Positions 16,064-24,339 of a DNA stretch of 64,000 nt are shown here, one piece after another. The notes beneath the pieces were generated by a model. That model was not told the DNA's origin, did no database searches, and worked only from the letters and a program-made list of their open reading frames with translations. Positions within the stretch are counted from its first letter, which is position 1. Every line of letters starts with the position of its first letter. The stretch spans positions 4,402,001 through 4,466,000 of the forward strand of contig NZ_CP049257.1 in NCBI RefSeq assembly GCF_011046535.1. Direction: 5' to 3'. The position numbers and the translations under genes were made by a program. Origin of the DNA: Nocardioides anomalus (GTDB lineage: Bacteria > Actinomycetota > Actinomycetes > Propionibacteriales > Nocardioidaceae).

Positions 16064-16866
16064 GACTGCTCCCCCCTGCGCGAGACGAGCTCGCCGATGC
16101 CGTAGACGGTCTCCATCGACTCCGACTGGTAGCCGGGCCCCTCGGACGCCGGCACGAACCAGCCGGTCGGGCACATCGTGAGGATCTCCACCAGGCTGAG
16201 CCCCTCACCGGCCAGCTGGCTCTCGAACGCCCGGCGCAGCATCCGCTTGGTCTGGGCGACGCCGCCCGGGGTCGAGACCGCGCCGCGGGCGACGTACCCG
16301 ACGCCCTGCAGCGAGGCGACCAGGTCGCTGATCGGGATCGGGTAGCCGTGCTCCGCCGCGGCCCGGCCCTCGAGGCTGGTCTTGGTCCGTTGGCCGAGCA
16401 CCGTGGTCGCGGTCTGCTGGCCGCCCGTGTCGCCGAAGACCCCGTTGTTGAGCAGGATGCAGGTCACGTTCTCGCCGCGGGCCGCGGTGTGCAGGACCTC
16501 CTGCAGCCCCTCGTTGACCATGTCCCCGTCGCCCTGCATCGTGAAGACCACCGAGTCGGGCCGGACCCGCTTGATGCCCGTGGCGCAGGACGGGGCGCGG
16601 CCGTGCAGGCACTGCAGCACGTCGATGTCCATGATCCGCACGAAGCTGCCGTAGCAGCCGTGACCCACCACGCCGATCGAGCGCTGCACCACCCCGAGCT
16701 CCTGCAGCGTCTCGAGGATGAGGCGCAGCGCCACCGGCTCGCCGCAGCCCGGGCAGAGCGAGTGCTCGCCCAGGATCAGCGACGGGTGGGCCGACGCCAC
16801 CTCGGTGCTCGGCGCCGTGGGCGGGCCGGAGGTGTCGACGAGGTCGAGGGTCGTGCGCTGGGTCAT
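16060..16866 (-). CDS. 2-oxoacid:ferredoxin oxidoreductase beta subunit (TPP-binding)
   Basis: The 268-residue protein has CPGCG at residues 38-42 and the thiamine diphosphate motif GDGDMVNEGLQEVLHTAARGENVTCILLNN. An additional Cys pattern (HGCYGS, CATG) is present, as in the beta subunit of pyruvate, 2-ketoglutarate or 2-ketoisovalerate ferredoxin oxidoreductases. It binds TPP and part of an iron-sulfur cluster and carries out oxidative decarboxylation of a 2-oxoacid to an acyl-CoA. One base separates it from the alpha gene upstream. The GVFGDTGGQQTATT loop is family-typical. The substrate cannot be set from sequence. Confidence 0.93.
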   Translation of the reverse strand: MTQRTTLDLVDTSGPPTAPSTEVASAHPSLILGEHSLCPGCGEPVALRLILETLQELGVVQRSIGVVGHGCYGSFVRIMDIDVLQCLHGRAPSCATGIKRVRPDSVVFTMQGDGDMVNEGLQEVLHTAARGENVTCILLNNGVFGDTGGQQTATTVLGQRTKTSLEGRAAAEHGYPIPISDLVASLQGVGYVARGAVSTPGGVAQTKRMLRRAFESQLAGEGLSLVEILTMCPTGWFVPASEGPGYQSESMETVYGIGELVSRRGEQS

Positions 16867-16867
16867 G

Positions 16868-17950
16868 TCAGCTCCTGGCCGGTTCGAGGTCGAGGGCGGC
16901 CAGCACCCGCTGCTTGATGACGGGTACGTCGAGCAGGGGGCCGTAGTCGAGCCCCGACTCGCCGATGCTCACACCGCCCACGAAGCGCACCGTGTCCCGG
17001 TCGTGCGCCCACTGGCGGACGTCGTCGAGCATCTGGCCGGCGTTCAGCTCGAAGACCAGCACCCGTCGGGCCCGGCGTGTGGCCTCGGCCAGCGCCGCCC
17101 CGGGGAACGGCCACAGCGTGATGGGGCGGAACAGGCCGATGCGGTGGCCCTCGGCGCGCAGCTCCTCGACGACGTGCTCGGCGAACTTCGCCGCCGACCC
17201 GAAGGCGACGACCACCGTGTCGGCGTCCTCGACCGCGATCGCCTCGTGGCGCTGCTCCTGCTCGGCGATCCGGTCGAACTTCTCGGCGACCGCTCGCCAG
17301 TGCCCGTCCGGACCGAGGCCGGGATCGGTGGCCTTGCCCATCGCCCAGGTCCAGACCTGCCGGGACCGGCCGGTGCCGCTCAGCGAGCCGTCGAGGGCCC
17401 AGTCCTTGGCCGGCAGCGGGTCGAGCTCCAGCGGCTGGACGTCCACGCCGACCAGGGTCTGGGCGAGCAGCGGGTCGCCGTACAGGATCGTCGGGGCGCG
17501 GTGCAGGTCGGCGAGGTGGAACAGCAGCTGGGTGTGCTCGACCGCCTCGTGGATGTCCTTGGGGGCGAGGGTGATCGTGCGGTAGTCGCCCCAGCCGCCG
17601 CCGCGGGTGCACTGGAAGTAGTCCTGCTGGTTGCGCGCCATGTTGAACACGACGAACGGCGTCTCGTTGAGGGCGCCCTCGGCGATCGCCTCCTGCATGA
17701 GGGCGATCCCCTGACCGCACGAGCCGGTCGCGGCGCGCGCCCCCGCCGCGGCCGCGCCGATGGTCATGTTGACGCCCTCGATCTCGCTCTCGGCGTTGAT
17801 GCACGTGCCGCCGGCCGGGCCGAGCTCGCGGGACATGGCTTCGAGCAGCCCGGTGAACGGCGACATCGGGTAGCCGGCGAAGAAGCGGCACCCGGCGGTG
17901 ATGGCCGCGCGCGTGATCGCGACGCTGCCCGACAGCAGCTCCAGGCTCAT
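16868..17950 (-). CDS. 2-oxoacid:ferredoxin oxidoreductase alpha subunit
   Basis: The 360-residue protein carries the pyrimidine-binding domain of TPP enzymes and the transketolase C-terminal domain. The core stretch is TCINAESEIEGVNMTIGAAAAG, then SCGQGIALMQEAIAEG. Where KorA/VorB enzymes have a QRxGPSTG-type loop, this protein has NMARNQQDYFQCTRGGGWGDYR, and the usual GYPITP is GYPMSP. It therefore looks like a less-studied subclass with its own substrate range. The ATG overlaps the gamma stop by 4 bp. With the gamma, beta and ferredoxin subunits it completes a four-subunit oxidoreductase. Confidence 0.92.
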   Translation of the reverse strand: MSLELLSGSVAITRAAITAGCRFFAGYPMSPFTGLLEAMSRELGPAGGTCINAESEIEGVNMTIGAAAAGARAATGSCGQGIALMQEAIAEGALNETPFVVFNMARNQQDYFQCTRGGGWGDYRTITLAPKDIHEAVEHTQLLFHLADLHRAPTILYGDPLLAQTLVGVDVQPLELDPLPAKDWALDGSLSGTGRSRQVWTWAMGKATDPGLGPDGHWRAVAEKFDRIAEQEQRHEAIAVEDADTVVVAFGSAAKFAEHVVEELRAEGHRIGLFRPITLWPFPGAALAEATRRARRVLVFELNAGQMLDDVRQWAHDRDTVRFVGGVSIGESGLDYGPLLDVPVIKQRVLAALDLEPARS

Positions 17951-18546
17951 GCCGGCACCCCCGCGACCTCGAGGGGGGCCAGCGCACGCCCGAGCGCGTG
18001 GCCCGCCTCGACCGCCCGGGCGTTGGTGGGGGCGTGCTGCTTGCGGTAGGGCGGGAGCAGGTCGGTCAGCGCCGCCTCCAGCAGCGCGGTCGGCACCGGC
18101 TCGACCAGGGCGCAGTAGGCACCGAGCATGACGAAGCCGGCCGCCTGGGCCGCCCCGAGCTCCTTGGCCGTCTGCGTGGCCGGGACCGCCCGTCGCCCGG
18201 GGAGCTCGGCGACGACGTCGTCGCCGACGACCGAGCTGTTCACCAGGCAGAGCCCGCCGGGGACCAGACGGGCCAGCGACGCCTCACTGAACCGGTCGTG
18301 GAAGAGGAGCACCGCGTGACTGCGGACCACCACGGGCAGGGAGCGCAACGGGGCGTCGCCGACCACGACCGAGGCCGCCGAGGGACCCCCGCGCATCTCG
18401 CCGCCGTACGACGCGCCGAGCATGGCGTAGCGGCCCTGACGGGTGAACGCCTCGGCCAGGGTCTTGGCGACGAGCTGGATGCCCTGGCCGCCGATCCCGG
18501 TCAGCGTGACGGTGCGCTCGGCGTGCGGCGCGGCTCTGTTCAACAT
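17947..18546 (-). CDS. 2-oxoacid:ferredoxin oxidoreductase gamma subunit
   Basis: The 199-residue protein matches the gamma domain of oxidoreductases, with TGIGGQGIQLVAKTLAEAF near the N-terminus and SYGGEMRGGPSAASVVVGD. The domain is thought to contact CoA in this family. It is the first gene of a seven-gene operon transcribed leftwards. No close Shine-Dalgarno sequence precedes the ATG at 18544-18546; the nearest, GGGAGG, is about 17 bases away. A leaderless or weakly translated start is therefore possible. The divergent neighbour is an alcohol dehydrogenase. Confidence 0.92.
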   Translation of the reverse strand: MLNRAAPHAERTVTLTGIGGQGIQLVAKTLAEAFTRQGRYAMLGASYGGEMRGGPSAASVVVGDAPLRSLPVVVRSHAVLLFHDRFSEASLARLVPGGLCLVNSSVVGDDVVAELPGRRAVPATQTAKELGAAQAAGFVMLGAYCALVEPVPTALLEAALTDLLPPYRKQHAPTNARAVEAGHALGRALAPLEVAGVPA

Positions 18547-18611
18547 CGTGGCTATTGAATATCCTCCCAGGTCATCGCGTCAATGAATTCAAGATGCAGA
18601 ATGCAGGAGCC
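18547..18611. promoter_or_regulatory. Divergent promoter region with candidate GntR operator
   Basis: This 65-bp gap separates the oxidoreductase operon and the alcohol dehydrogenase. It is clearly richer in A and T than its surroundings. It contains the 8-bp palindrome TGAATTCA (18584-18591) and an inverted pair TTGAAT (18555-18560) and ATTCAA (18587-18592). It is the only place from which both transcripts can start, so it is the best candidate target for the GntR protein encoded in the operon. A GCAGGAG ribosome site for the dehydrogenase lies at its right end. Confidence 0.45.
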
Positions 18612-19739
18612 ATGAGAGCAGCGGTACTCCACGCCTTCGGCGACCTCCGGGTCGAGCCGTGGGCCGACCCCGTGCCGGCGGCGGACGAGGCGGTGCTCGC
18701 CGTGCTCGGGGTGCAGCCGAGCATCACCGAGGCCATGCTGGTGAGCGGGGCACCGATCGCCCTCCACGAGCACCTGACCCGCCGGCTCGCCGCGGGTCCG
18801 GTGGCCTTCGCGGGCCACGAGTTCTGTGCCGTCGTGCTCGAGCCCCCGGCCGACCCGTCCGTGCCGAGTCCGCCCGTCGGCACGCGCGTCATCGCGGCGG
18901 AGACCGTCGAGTGCACCACCTGCGGTGGGTGTCGCACCGGCGCGGGGTGCGCGCGGCCGGAGTACGTCGGCTTCACGCGGCCCGGCGCCTTCGCCGAGCT
19001 GCTCGCGGTGCCCGCGCGCAACCTCGTCGTCGTCCCGCCGGAGGTCAGCACGGCCGCCGCGGTGGCCACCCAGCCCCTGGTGGGTGCGCTCCACGCGCAC
19101 GCGGCGCTCGCCGTCGCCCCGGGCGAGTCGGTCCTCGTGCTCGGCTCGGGGGTAATGGGGCTGCACGCCGTCCAGCTGGCCCGCCGCGGCAACGCGGGGC
19201 TGGTGGCGGCCACGAGCCGCAGTGCGGCCAAGCGCGGCCTCGCGACCCGGCTCGGCGCCGACGTCGCCCTGACCCCGGACCAGGCCGACGACCCGGACGT
19301 CGTGTCCGAGCTGACCGGCGGTCAGGGGTTCGACGTGGTCGTCGAGACCGCGGGTGGTGCACCCGAGGCCGGGCTGGCCGGTGCGAGCACGCTGCGCACG
19401 GCCGCGAGGGCCGCCCGCCGCTCGGGCCGGATCGCGCTCGTCTCGGTCCTGCCCGACGACGCCCGGCTCCCCCTGGCCACGCTGCGGGAGAAGGCCCTCA
19501 CCCTGGTCCACCCGGAGTCGGGGCGACGTCACCACCGCGGGGGCGACCAGTTCGAGCACGCCCTGCGGCTCCTGGCCCGCGGCGACGTCCTGGTCGACGA
19601 GCTGGTCACGCACACGCTCGCCGGGGTGGACGAGCTGCCGCGGGCGGTGGCCATGACCCTGGACAAGGCGGCGCACGGTGCGGTGAACCCACCCCAGGTG
19701 ATGATGGCCGGGTCGCAGCGGATCGAGGAGGTCGGGTGA
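18612..19739 (+). CDS. Zinc-type alcohol dehydrogenase (MDR family), atypical metal sites
   Basis: The 375-residue medium-chain dehydrogenase has a GHEFC motif at residues 68-72 and a Rossmann GSGVMGLHAVQLA motif near 193. The structural-zinc cysteines are Cys101, 104, 107 and 113, so the last spacing is five residues instead of the usual seven. The region that normally supplies the first catalytic zinc cysteine reads VQPSITEAML and has none. It may use another ligand or lack catalytic zinc. The ATG at 18612 has a GCAGGAG site. It is divergent from the oxidoreductase operon and overlaps the ligase gene downstream. Confidence 0.85.
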   Translation: MRAAVLHAFGDLRVEPWADPVPAADEAVLAVLGVQPSITEAMLVSGAPIALHEHLTRRLAAGPVAFAGHEFCAVVLEPPADPSVPSPPVGTRVIAAETVECTTCGGCRTGAGCARPEYVGFTRPGAFAELLAVPARNLVVVPPEVSTAAAVATQPLVGALHAHAALAVAPGESVLVLGSGVMGLHAVQLARRGNAGLVAATSRSAAKRGLATRLGADVALTPDQADDPDVVSELTGGQGFDVVVETAGGAPEAGLAGASTLRTAARAARRSGRIALVSVLPDDARLPLATLREKALTLVHPESGRRHHRGGDQFEHALRLLARGDVLVDELVTHTLAGVDELPRAVAMTLDKAAHGAVNPPQVMMAGSQRIEEVG

Positions 19740-21208
19740 CGGGACTGCTGATCGGGGACCTGCTCCAGCGGGGGCTGGTCGCCCGACCGCACACGGCCGC
19801 CGCCACGCTGGGCGACGACACGGTGAGCTTCGCCGACCTCGACGCCCGGGCCCAGCGCACCACGGCGGGGCTGCGGGCGCTGGGCGTGGGGCCCGGCCAG
19901 GTCGTGGCCTGGTGGGCTGCCCCGTCGCTGCGCGCGCTCGACGTGTTCGTGGCCAGCGCCCGGCTCGGCGCGGTCTTCGCGCCGCTCAACCCGACGTTCT
20001 CGGTGCCCGAGGTCGCCGCGACCCTCGACCTGCTCGACCCGACCCACCTCGTGACCGACCGTGCACACCTCGACGCCGCCCGCGCGGCGGCCGCGGACCG
20101 ACCGGTGCGCGTCGCCGAGCTCGGCGCCGTCGACCGCGCCGCGCCCGAGGCGACGTCCGTGCCGCTGCCGGACGTCGACGAGCACAGCGCCCACATCGCC
20201 TACCTGACCAGCGGCAGCACGGGTCGCCCCAAGGCGGTGCTGGTCAGTCACCGGGCCAGCTGGCTGCGCGCCGGCCCCGGGGGCGGGACCTTCGCCGCCC
20301 CGCTGCGCGGCGAGGGCGTGGTGTGCACGTTCCCGCTCTTCCACTACGGCGGCTGGCACTACGTCATGGAGGCGTGGCAGAACATGACCGCGGTCCACCT
20401 GGTGGCCCGCGCCGACGCCGAGCACGTGGTGGCCGCGGTGGAGCGACGCCGGCCCGCTGCGCTCTACTGCATCCCGGCGGTGTGGGAGCGGGTGGTCGAC
20501 CCGCTCTTCGGCGCCGCCGACCTGAGCTCCCTGCGGCACGCGGACACGGGGACCTCACCGGTCGCCGGCGAGCTCGTGGAGCGGATCAAGCGCCGCCTGC
20601 CGGGCACCACCACCACGATCCTGTACGGCTCGACGGAGGCCGGCCGGATGGCGGCGCTGCAGGACCACGACCTCGAGCGCAAGGCCGGGAGCGTGGGCCA
20701 GCCCGCCTTCCCCTGCACCCTGTGGACCGACGCCGAGGGCCAGGTCTGGGTCCGCACGCCCGCGGCGATGAACGGCTACCTGGGCGCCGCCGGCAGCGGC
20801 CTGGTGGACGGCGCGTACGCCAGCGGCGACACGGGCCGGCTCGACGACGACGGCTACCTGCACCTGACCGGGCGCACCAGCGAGCTGATCCGCAGCGGCG
20901 GCGAGTACGTCGCGCCGGCCGAGGTCGAGGCCGCGCTCCGCGTCGCGCCCGGCGTCGCCGACCTCGCGGTGGTCGGGGTGCCGGACCCCCGGTGGGGCGA
21001 GGTGGTCTGCGCGGTCGTCGTCGCCGCACCCGGGACGGTCCCGACCCTCGACGGGCTGCGTGGGCACGTCCGCGACCGGCTCGCGTCGTACAAGCACCCT
21101 CGTCGGCTCGTGCTGGTCGACGCGATCCCGCGGACCGCCGCCACCGGTCAGGTCCAGCGCACCCGGCTGGGCCGAGAGCTGGTCGAGGCTCAGCCCGCGG
21201 CGACCTGA
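19736..21208 (+). CDS. AMP-dependent acyl-CoA synthetase (ANL family)
   Basis: The 490-residue protein has the P-loop YLTSGSTGRPKAVLVSH near residue 155. Motif YGSTEAGRM follows, then SGDTGRLDDDGYLHLTGRTSELIRSGGEYV, and a C-terminal catalytic lysine in a TATGQVQRTRL context, where the usual GKxxR is replaced by GQVQRTRL. The missing lysine is notable because it normally drives adenylation. The GTG start overlaps the dehydrogenase stop (GTGA). It should activate a carboxylic acid to its CoA thioester. It converges with the second ligase gene, with a 19-bp overlap of the ends. Confidence 0.88.
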   Translation: MTGLLIGDLLQRGLVARPHTAAATLGDDTVSFADLDARAQRTTAGLRALGVGPGQVVAWWAAPSLRALDVFVASARLGAVFAPLNPTFSVPEVAATLDLLDPTHLVTDRAHLDAARAAAADRPVRVAELGAVDRAAPEATSVPLPDVDEHSAHIAYLTSGSTGRPKAVLVSHRASWLRAGPGGGTFAAPLRGEGVVCTFPLFHYGGWHYVMEAWQNMTAVHLVARADAEHVVAAVERRRPAALYCIPAVWERVVDPLFGAADLSSLRHADTGTSPVAGELVERIKRRLPGTTTTILYGSTEAGRMAALQDHDLERKAGSVGQPAFPCTLWTDAEGQVWVRTPAAMNGYLGAAGSGLVDGAYASGDTGRLDDDGYLHLTGRTSELIRSGGEYVAPAEVEAALRVAPGVADLAVVGVPDPRWGEVVCAVVVAAPGTVPTLDGLRGHVRDRLASYKHPRRLVLVDAIPRTAATGQVQRTRLGRELVEAQPAAT

Positions 21209-22812
21209 GCCACGGCGAGCTCGCGCACCTGAGCCTTGGCGATCTTGCCGCCGGAGCTGCGCGGCATCTCCTCGACGACCACCAGCCGCTCGGGGTGCCA
21301 CTCGCGGGAGACGCCGAGGGCCGTCAGGTGCTCCCCCAGCTGCTCCAGGGTCAGGCTCGCACCCGGGTGCAGGGTCACCACCGCGCAGACGCGCTCGCCG
21401 AAGACGTCGTCCGGCACGGGCACCACGGCGACGAGCGCCACCGCCGGGTGCCGGTCCACGGCCGCCTCGACCTCGACCGACGAGATGTTCTTGCCCCCTC
21501 GGATGACGAAGTCGCTCTGCCGCCCGACGACGCTCAGGCAGCCGGAGGCGTCCCGGCGGACCACGTCACCCATCAGCATCCAGCCGTCCGCGGCGTAGAG
21601 CTGCGCGTTCGCCGCGTCGTCGCGGTAGTAGCCCGCGCACGTGAGCGGTCCGCGGCCGGCGGGCTGCCCCTCGGCGACCTCCCCGGGGACCGGCCGGCCG
21701 TGCTCGTCGTACAGCCGGACCTGCATGTGCGGCAGCACCCGTCCCGCGGTCCGCAGCCGGACCTCCGCGTCGTCCTCGAGCGTCGTGCAGCTCAGCGCAC
21801 CGGTCTCGTTGGAGCCGAAGAACTGCAGCACCGTCGCGCCCGTGCGCCGCTCGAACTCCAGCGCGCGGTCGTAGGGCACGGCCTCGCCACCGGTGAACAT
21901 CACCCGCAGCGAGCTCAGGTCGTGCTGCTCGACGGCCGGCGAGTTCAGCAGCATCCGGAACTGGGTGCTCACGCAGCACAGCACCGTCGCCCGCTCCCGC
22001 TCGATGAGCGCCACCATCTCGTCCGCGCTGAAGCGCGGCATCACCACGGTGCGCGCCCCCAGGAGGGTCCCGACGAAGTGCGAGGTCCACAGCCCGAAGC
22101 CGAACGGCGTCGGCACCACCGCCAGGACCACGTCGTCGGGGGTGAGCCGGCCGGCGTCGACCGCGAGAGCCGAGAAGTGCAGCCACCGCTGGTCGAACTG
22201 CGTGACGCACTTGGGCAGCCCGGTGGTCCCGGAGGTGGAGTTCAGCATCGACACGTCGGTGCCGGTGAGCTCACCGGCGCGAGGCGGCGCGGCCTGGGTC
22301 GGCGGGCCGTCCTCGGCCAGCACCCAGTGCCGCAGCCCGTCGACGGCGTCGCCCACCCGGGCGACCAGGTCGCGGGTCGGCTCGCCCCGGTGCACCTCGT
22401 GGGTGACCAGGACCCGCGCGCCGGTGCGCGCGATCAGGTGCCGCACCTCCGCGTCGCCGGCGCGGTGCCCGATGCCCACGGCGACCAGCCCCGCGCGGGC
22501 GCAGCCGACGAGCACCGCGTGGATGGCCAGCCCGTCGGGCAGCAGCACGGCCACGCGGTCGCCGCGGTCGAGCCCGAGACCGGCCAGGGCCGCCGCCACG
22601 GCATCCGCGCGCTCGTCGTAGGTCGCCCAGGTCCAGCTCCGGCCACCGGCCACCACCGCCACGCCCCCGGGGTCGCGTGCCGCGTGGGAGCGCACCAGGG
22701 TCGAGACCGACTCCTCGTCCCACCACCCCTCGGCGCGGTACTCCGCCACGACGCCGGGCGCGACGCTGAGCACGCCGTCCTGCTCGACCAGCGGCGGGAA
22801 GGTCGCGCTCAC
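21190..22812 (-). CDS. AMP-dependent acyl-CoA synthetase (benzoate/fatty-acid ligase-like)
   Basis: The 540-residue ANL enzyme has P-loop LNSTSGTTGLPKCVTQ, motif FFGSNETGALS, YAADGWMLMGDVVRRDASG and the hinge GRQSDFVIRGGKNISSVEVE. The C-terminal catalytic lysine is present in RSSGGKIAKAQV. It is therefore likely fully active, unlike its convergent neighbour. It overlaps the importer ATPase gene by 4 bp (GTGA) and is the last gene of the ABC-importer operon. That suggests it activates the imported acid on entry. The specific acid is unknown. Confidence 0.9.
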   Translation of the reverse strand: MSATFPPLVEQDGVLSVAPGVVAEYRAEGWWDEESVSTLVRSHAARDPGGVAVVAGGRSWTWATYDERADAVAAALAGLGLDRGDRVAVLLPDGLAIHAVLVGCARAGLVAVGIGHRAGDAEVRHLIARTGARVLVTHEVHRGEPTRDLVARVGDAVDGLRHWVLAEDGPPTQAAPPRAGELTGTDVSMLNSTSGTTGLPKCVTQFDQRWLHFSALAVDAGRLTPDDVVLAVVPTPFGFGLWTSHFVGTLLGARTVVMPRFSADEMVALIERERATVLCCVSTQFRMLLNSPAVEQHDLSSLRVMFTGGEAVPYDRALEFERRTGATVLQFFGSNETGALSCTTLEDDAEVRLRTAGRVLPHMQVRLYDEHGRPVPGEVAEGQPAGRGPLTCAGYYRDDAANAQLYAADGWMLMGDVVRRDASGCLSVVGRQSDFVIRGGKNISSVEVEAAVDRHPAVALVAVVPVPDDVFGERVCAVVTLHPGASLTLEQLGEHLTALGVSREWHPERLVVVEEMPRSSGGKIAKAQVRELAVAQVAAG

Positions 22813-23567
22813 CCGGTGACCTCGCCGTCCACCTCGTCGAGCTCCTTCTGGATGAGCCCCATGGCGCCCTGGTAGGCCCGGTCCAACCGCTCCACGCCGT
22901 CCTCCTGTGCGACCACCTCGCCGCGGACCAGCACGTAGCCCCGCTCCACTGCGGCACCGGTCGCGTTGAGCGAGGGATCGGCCAGCACGACCGCGACGCC
23001 CTGGTCGGCCAGCTCCCGCACGACCCGCACCAGGTCGGCCACGATCTTCGGGGCGAGCCCCGTCGCCATCTCGTCGAGCAGCAGCACCGACGGGTCACCC
23101 ATGAGCGCCCGCGAGACGGCGAGCATCTGCTGCTCACCACCGCTCAGGACGCCGGCCATGTGGCCGGAGCGTTCGCGCAGGATGGGGAAGCGGTCCAGGG
23201 CCGCCTCGACGCGGTCGCGGCCCAGCCGCTGCACCTCGGCCGCGACCTGGAGGTTCTCGCGCACCGACATCTTCGGGAACAGCTGTCGCCCCTGCGGCAC
23301 GATGGCGATCCCCTGACGGGCGCGCGACATCGCCGAGAGCCGGCTCATGTCGCGGTCGCCGACCCGCACCGAGCCGCGGGCGTGGACCGAGCCGTAGACC
23401 CCGAGCAGCAGGCTGCTCTTGCCGGCGCCGTTCGGACCCACGACCGCCGTGACGACGCCGGCCGGCGCGGTGAACGAGACGTCCCGGACGGCGGAGGCCG
23501 CGCCGTAGGTCACGGTGAGCCCCTCGACGACCAGGTCCGACCCGGTCCCCGTGGACGGGTCAGCCAC
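22809..23567 (-). CDS. Branched-chain-type ABC importer ATP-binding protein (LivF-like)
   Basis: The 252-residue ATPase has Walker A VVGPNGAGKSSLL, the Q-loop IVPQGRQLFPKMSVRENL, signature LSGGEQQMLAVSRALMGDP and Walker B VLLLDEMATGLAPKI. The QGRxLFPxMSVxENL form marks the LivF branch of the HAAT family. I start it at the GTG 23565-23567, eight bases after a GGAGG; a GTG two codons earlier is also possible. It overlaps livG-like by 8 bp. It pairs with the LivG-like ATPase to power the LivH-LivM-like channel. Confidence 0.92.
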   Translation of the reverse strand: MADPSTGTGSDLVVEGLTVTYGAASAVRDVSFTAPAGVVTAVVGPNGAGKSSLLLGVYGSVHARGSVRVGDRDMSRLSAMSRARQGIAIVPQGRQLFPKMSVRENLQVAAEVQRLGRDRVEAALDRFPILRERSGHMAGVLSGGEQQMLAVSRALMGDPSVLLLDEMATGLAPKIVADLVRVVRELADQGVAVVLADPSLNATGAAVERGYVLVRGEVVAQEDGVERLDRAYQGAMGLIQKELDEVDGEVTG

Positions 23568-24339
23568 CTGCACCACCTCCGAAGTAGACCGCCCGCATCT
23601 CCTCGCTTGCCAGGCACGCCTCCGGGTCACCGTCGAAGACCACCCGGCCCCGGTCGAGCAGCAGCAGCCGGTCGGCCAGACCGGCGATCAGGTCCACGTT
23701 GTGGTCGACCAGCACGACGGCGTGGCCGCGGCTCTGCACCGTCCGGATCGCCTCGACCGTGCCGGCGACACCAGCGTGGTCGGCCCCGGCGAAGGGCTCG
23801 TCGAGCAGCATGACGACCGGGTCCTGGGCCAGCGCGCGCACCACCTCGACGAGGCGCTGCTCGCCGAGGCTCAGCTCACCGCAGTGGCGGTCGAGGTCGC
23901 CGACCCCCAGCTCGGCGGCGAGCTCGGCGGCGCGCGGGTAGTCGGCGCGCACGCTGCCGACCGCACCGCGCGCCAGCTCCACGAGCTGCTGCCAGGGGTT
24001 GCGCATCCGGCCCGCCACGAGTCCGCAGACCAGCGCCTCCAGGACCGTGACCTCGGGGGCCAGCAGGGGGTGCTGGAAGGTCCGGGCGAGTCCGAGCCGA
24101 GCCCGCCGGGCCGCCGACCCGCTCACCGGCCGGTCGTCGAGCCGCAGCTGGCCGGTGTCGGAGCTCTGCGCACCGGTGATGAGGTCGACCAGCGTGGTCT
24201 TGCCGGCGCCGTTCGGACCCACCAGCCCGAGGATCTCCCCGGCGCCCACCGAGAACGAGACGTCGTCGACGGCCACCACGCCGCCGTACCGCTTGCCCAG
24301 TCCGCTCCCGACGAGGATCGGCTCACCGCGCTCGCTCAT
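23560..24339 (-). CDS. Branched-chain-type ABC importer ATP-binding protein (LivG-like)
   Basis: The 259-residue ATPase has Walker A GLVGPNGAGKTTLVDLITG, a Q-loop in RTFQHPLLAPEVTVLEAL, signature LSLGEQRLVEVVRALAQDP and Walker B VVMLLDEPFAGAD. The LivG-type insertion before the signature is present, and the signature reads LSLGE rather than LSGGE. The start ATG at 24337-24339 overlaps the LivM stop by 4 bp. It is part of a SBP-H-M-G-F-ligase operon that imports a carboxylate or amino acid. Confidence 0.92.
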   Translation of the reverse strand: MSERGEPILVGSGLGKRYGGVVAVDDVSFSVGAGEILGLVGPNGAGKTTLVDLITGAQSSDTGQLRLDDRPVSGSAARRARLGLARTFQHPLLAPEVTVLEALVCGLVAGRMRNPWQQLVELARGAVGSVRADYPRAAELAAELGVGDLDRHCGELSLGEQRLVEVVRALAQDPVVMLLDEPFAGADHAGVAGTVEAIRTVQSRGHAVVLVDHNVDLIAGLADRLLLLDRGRVVFDGDPEACLASEEMRAVYFGGGAGG

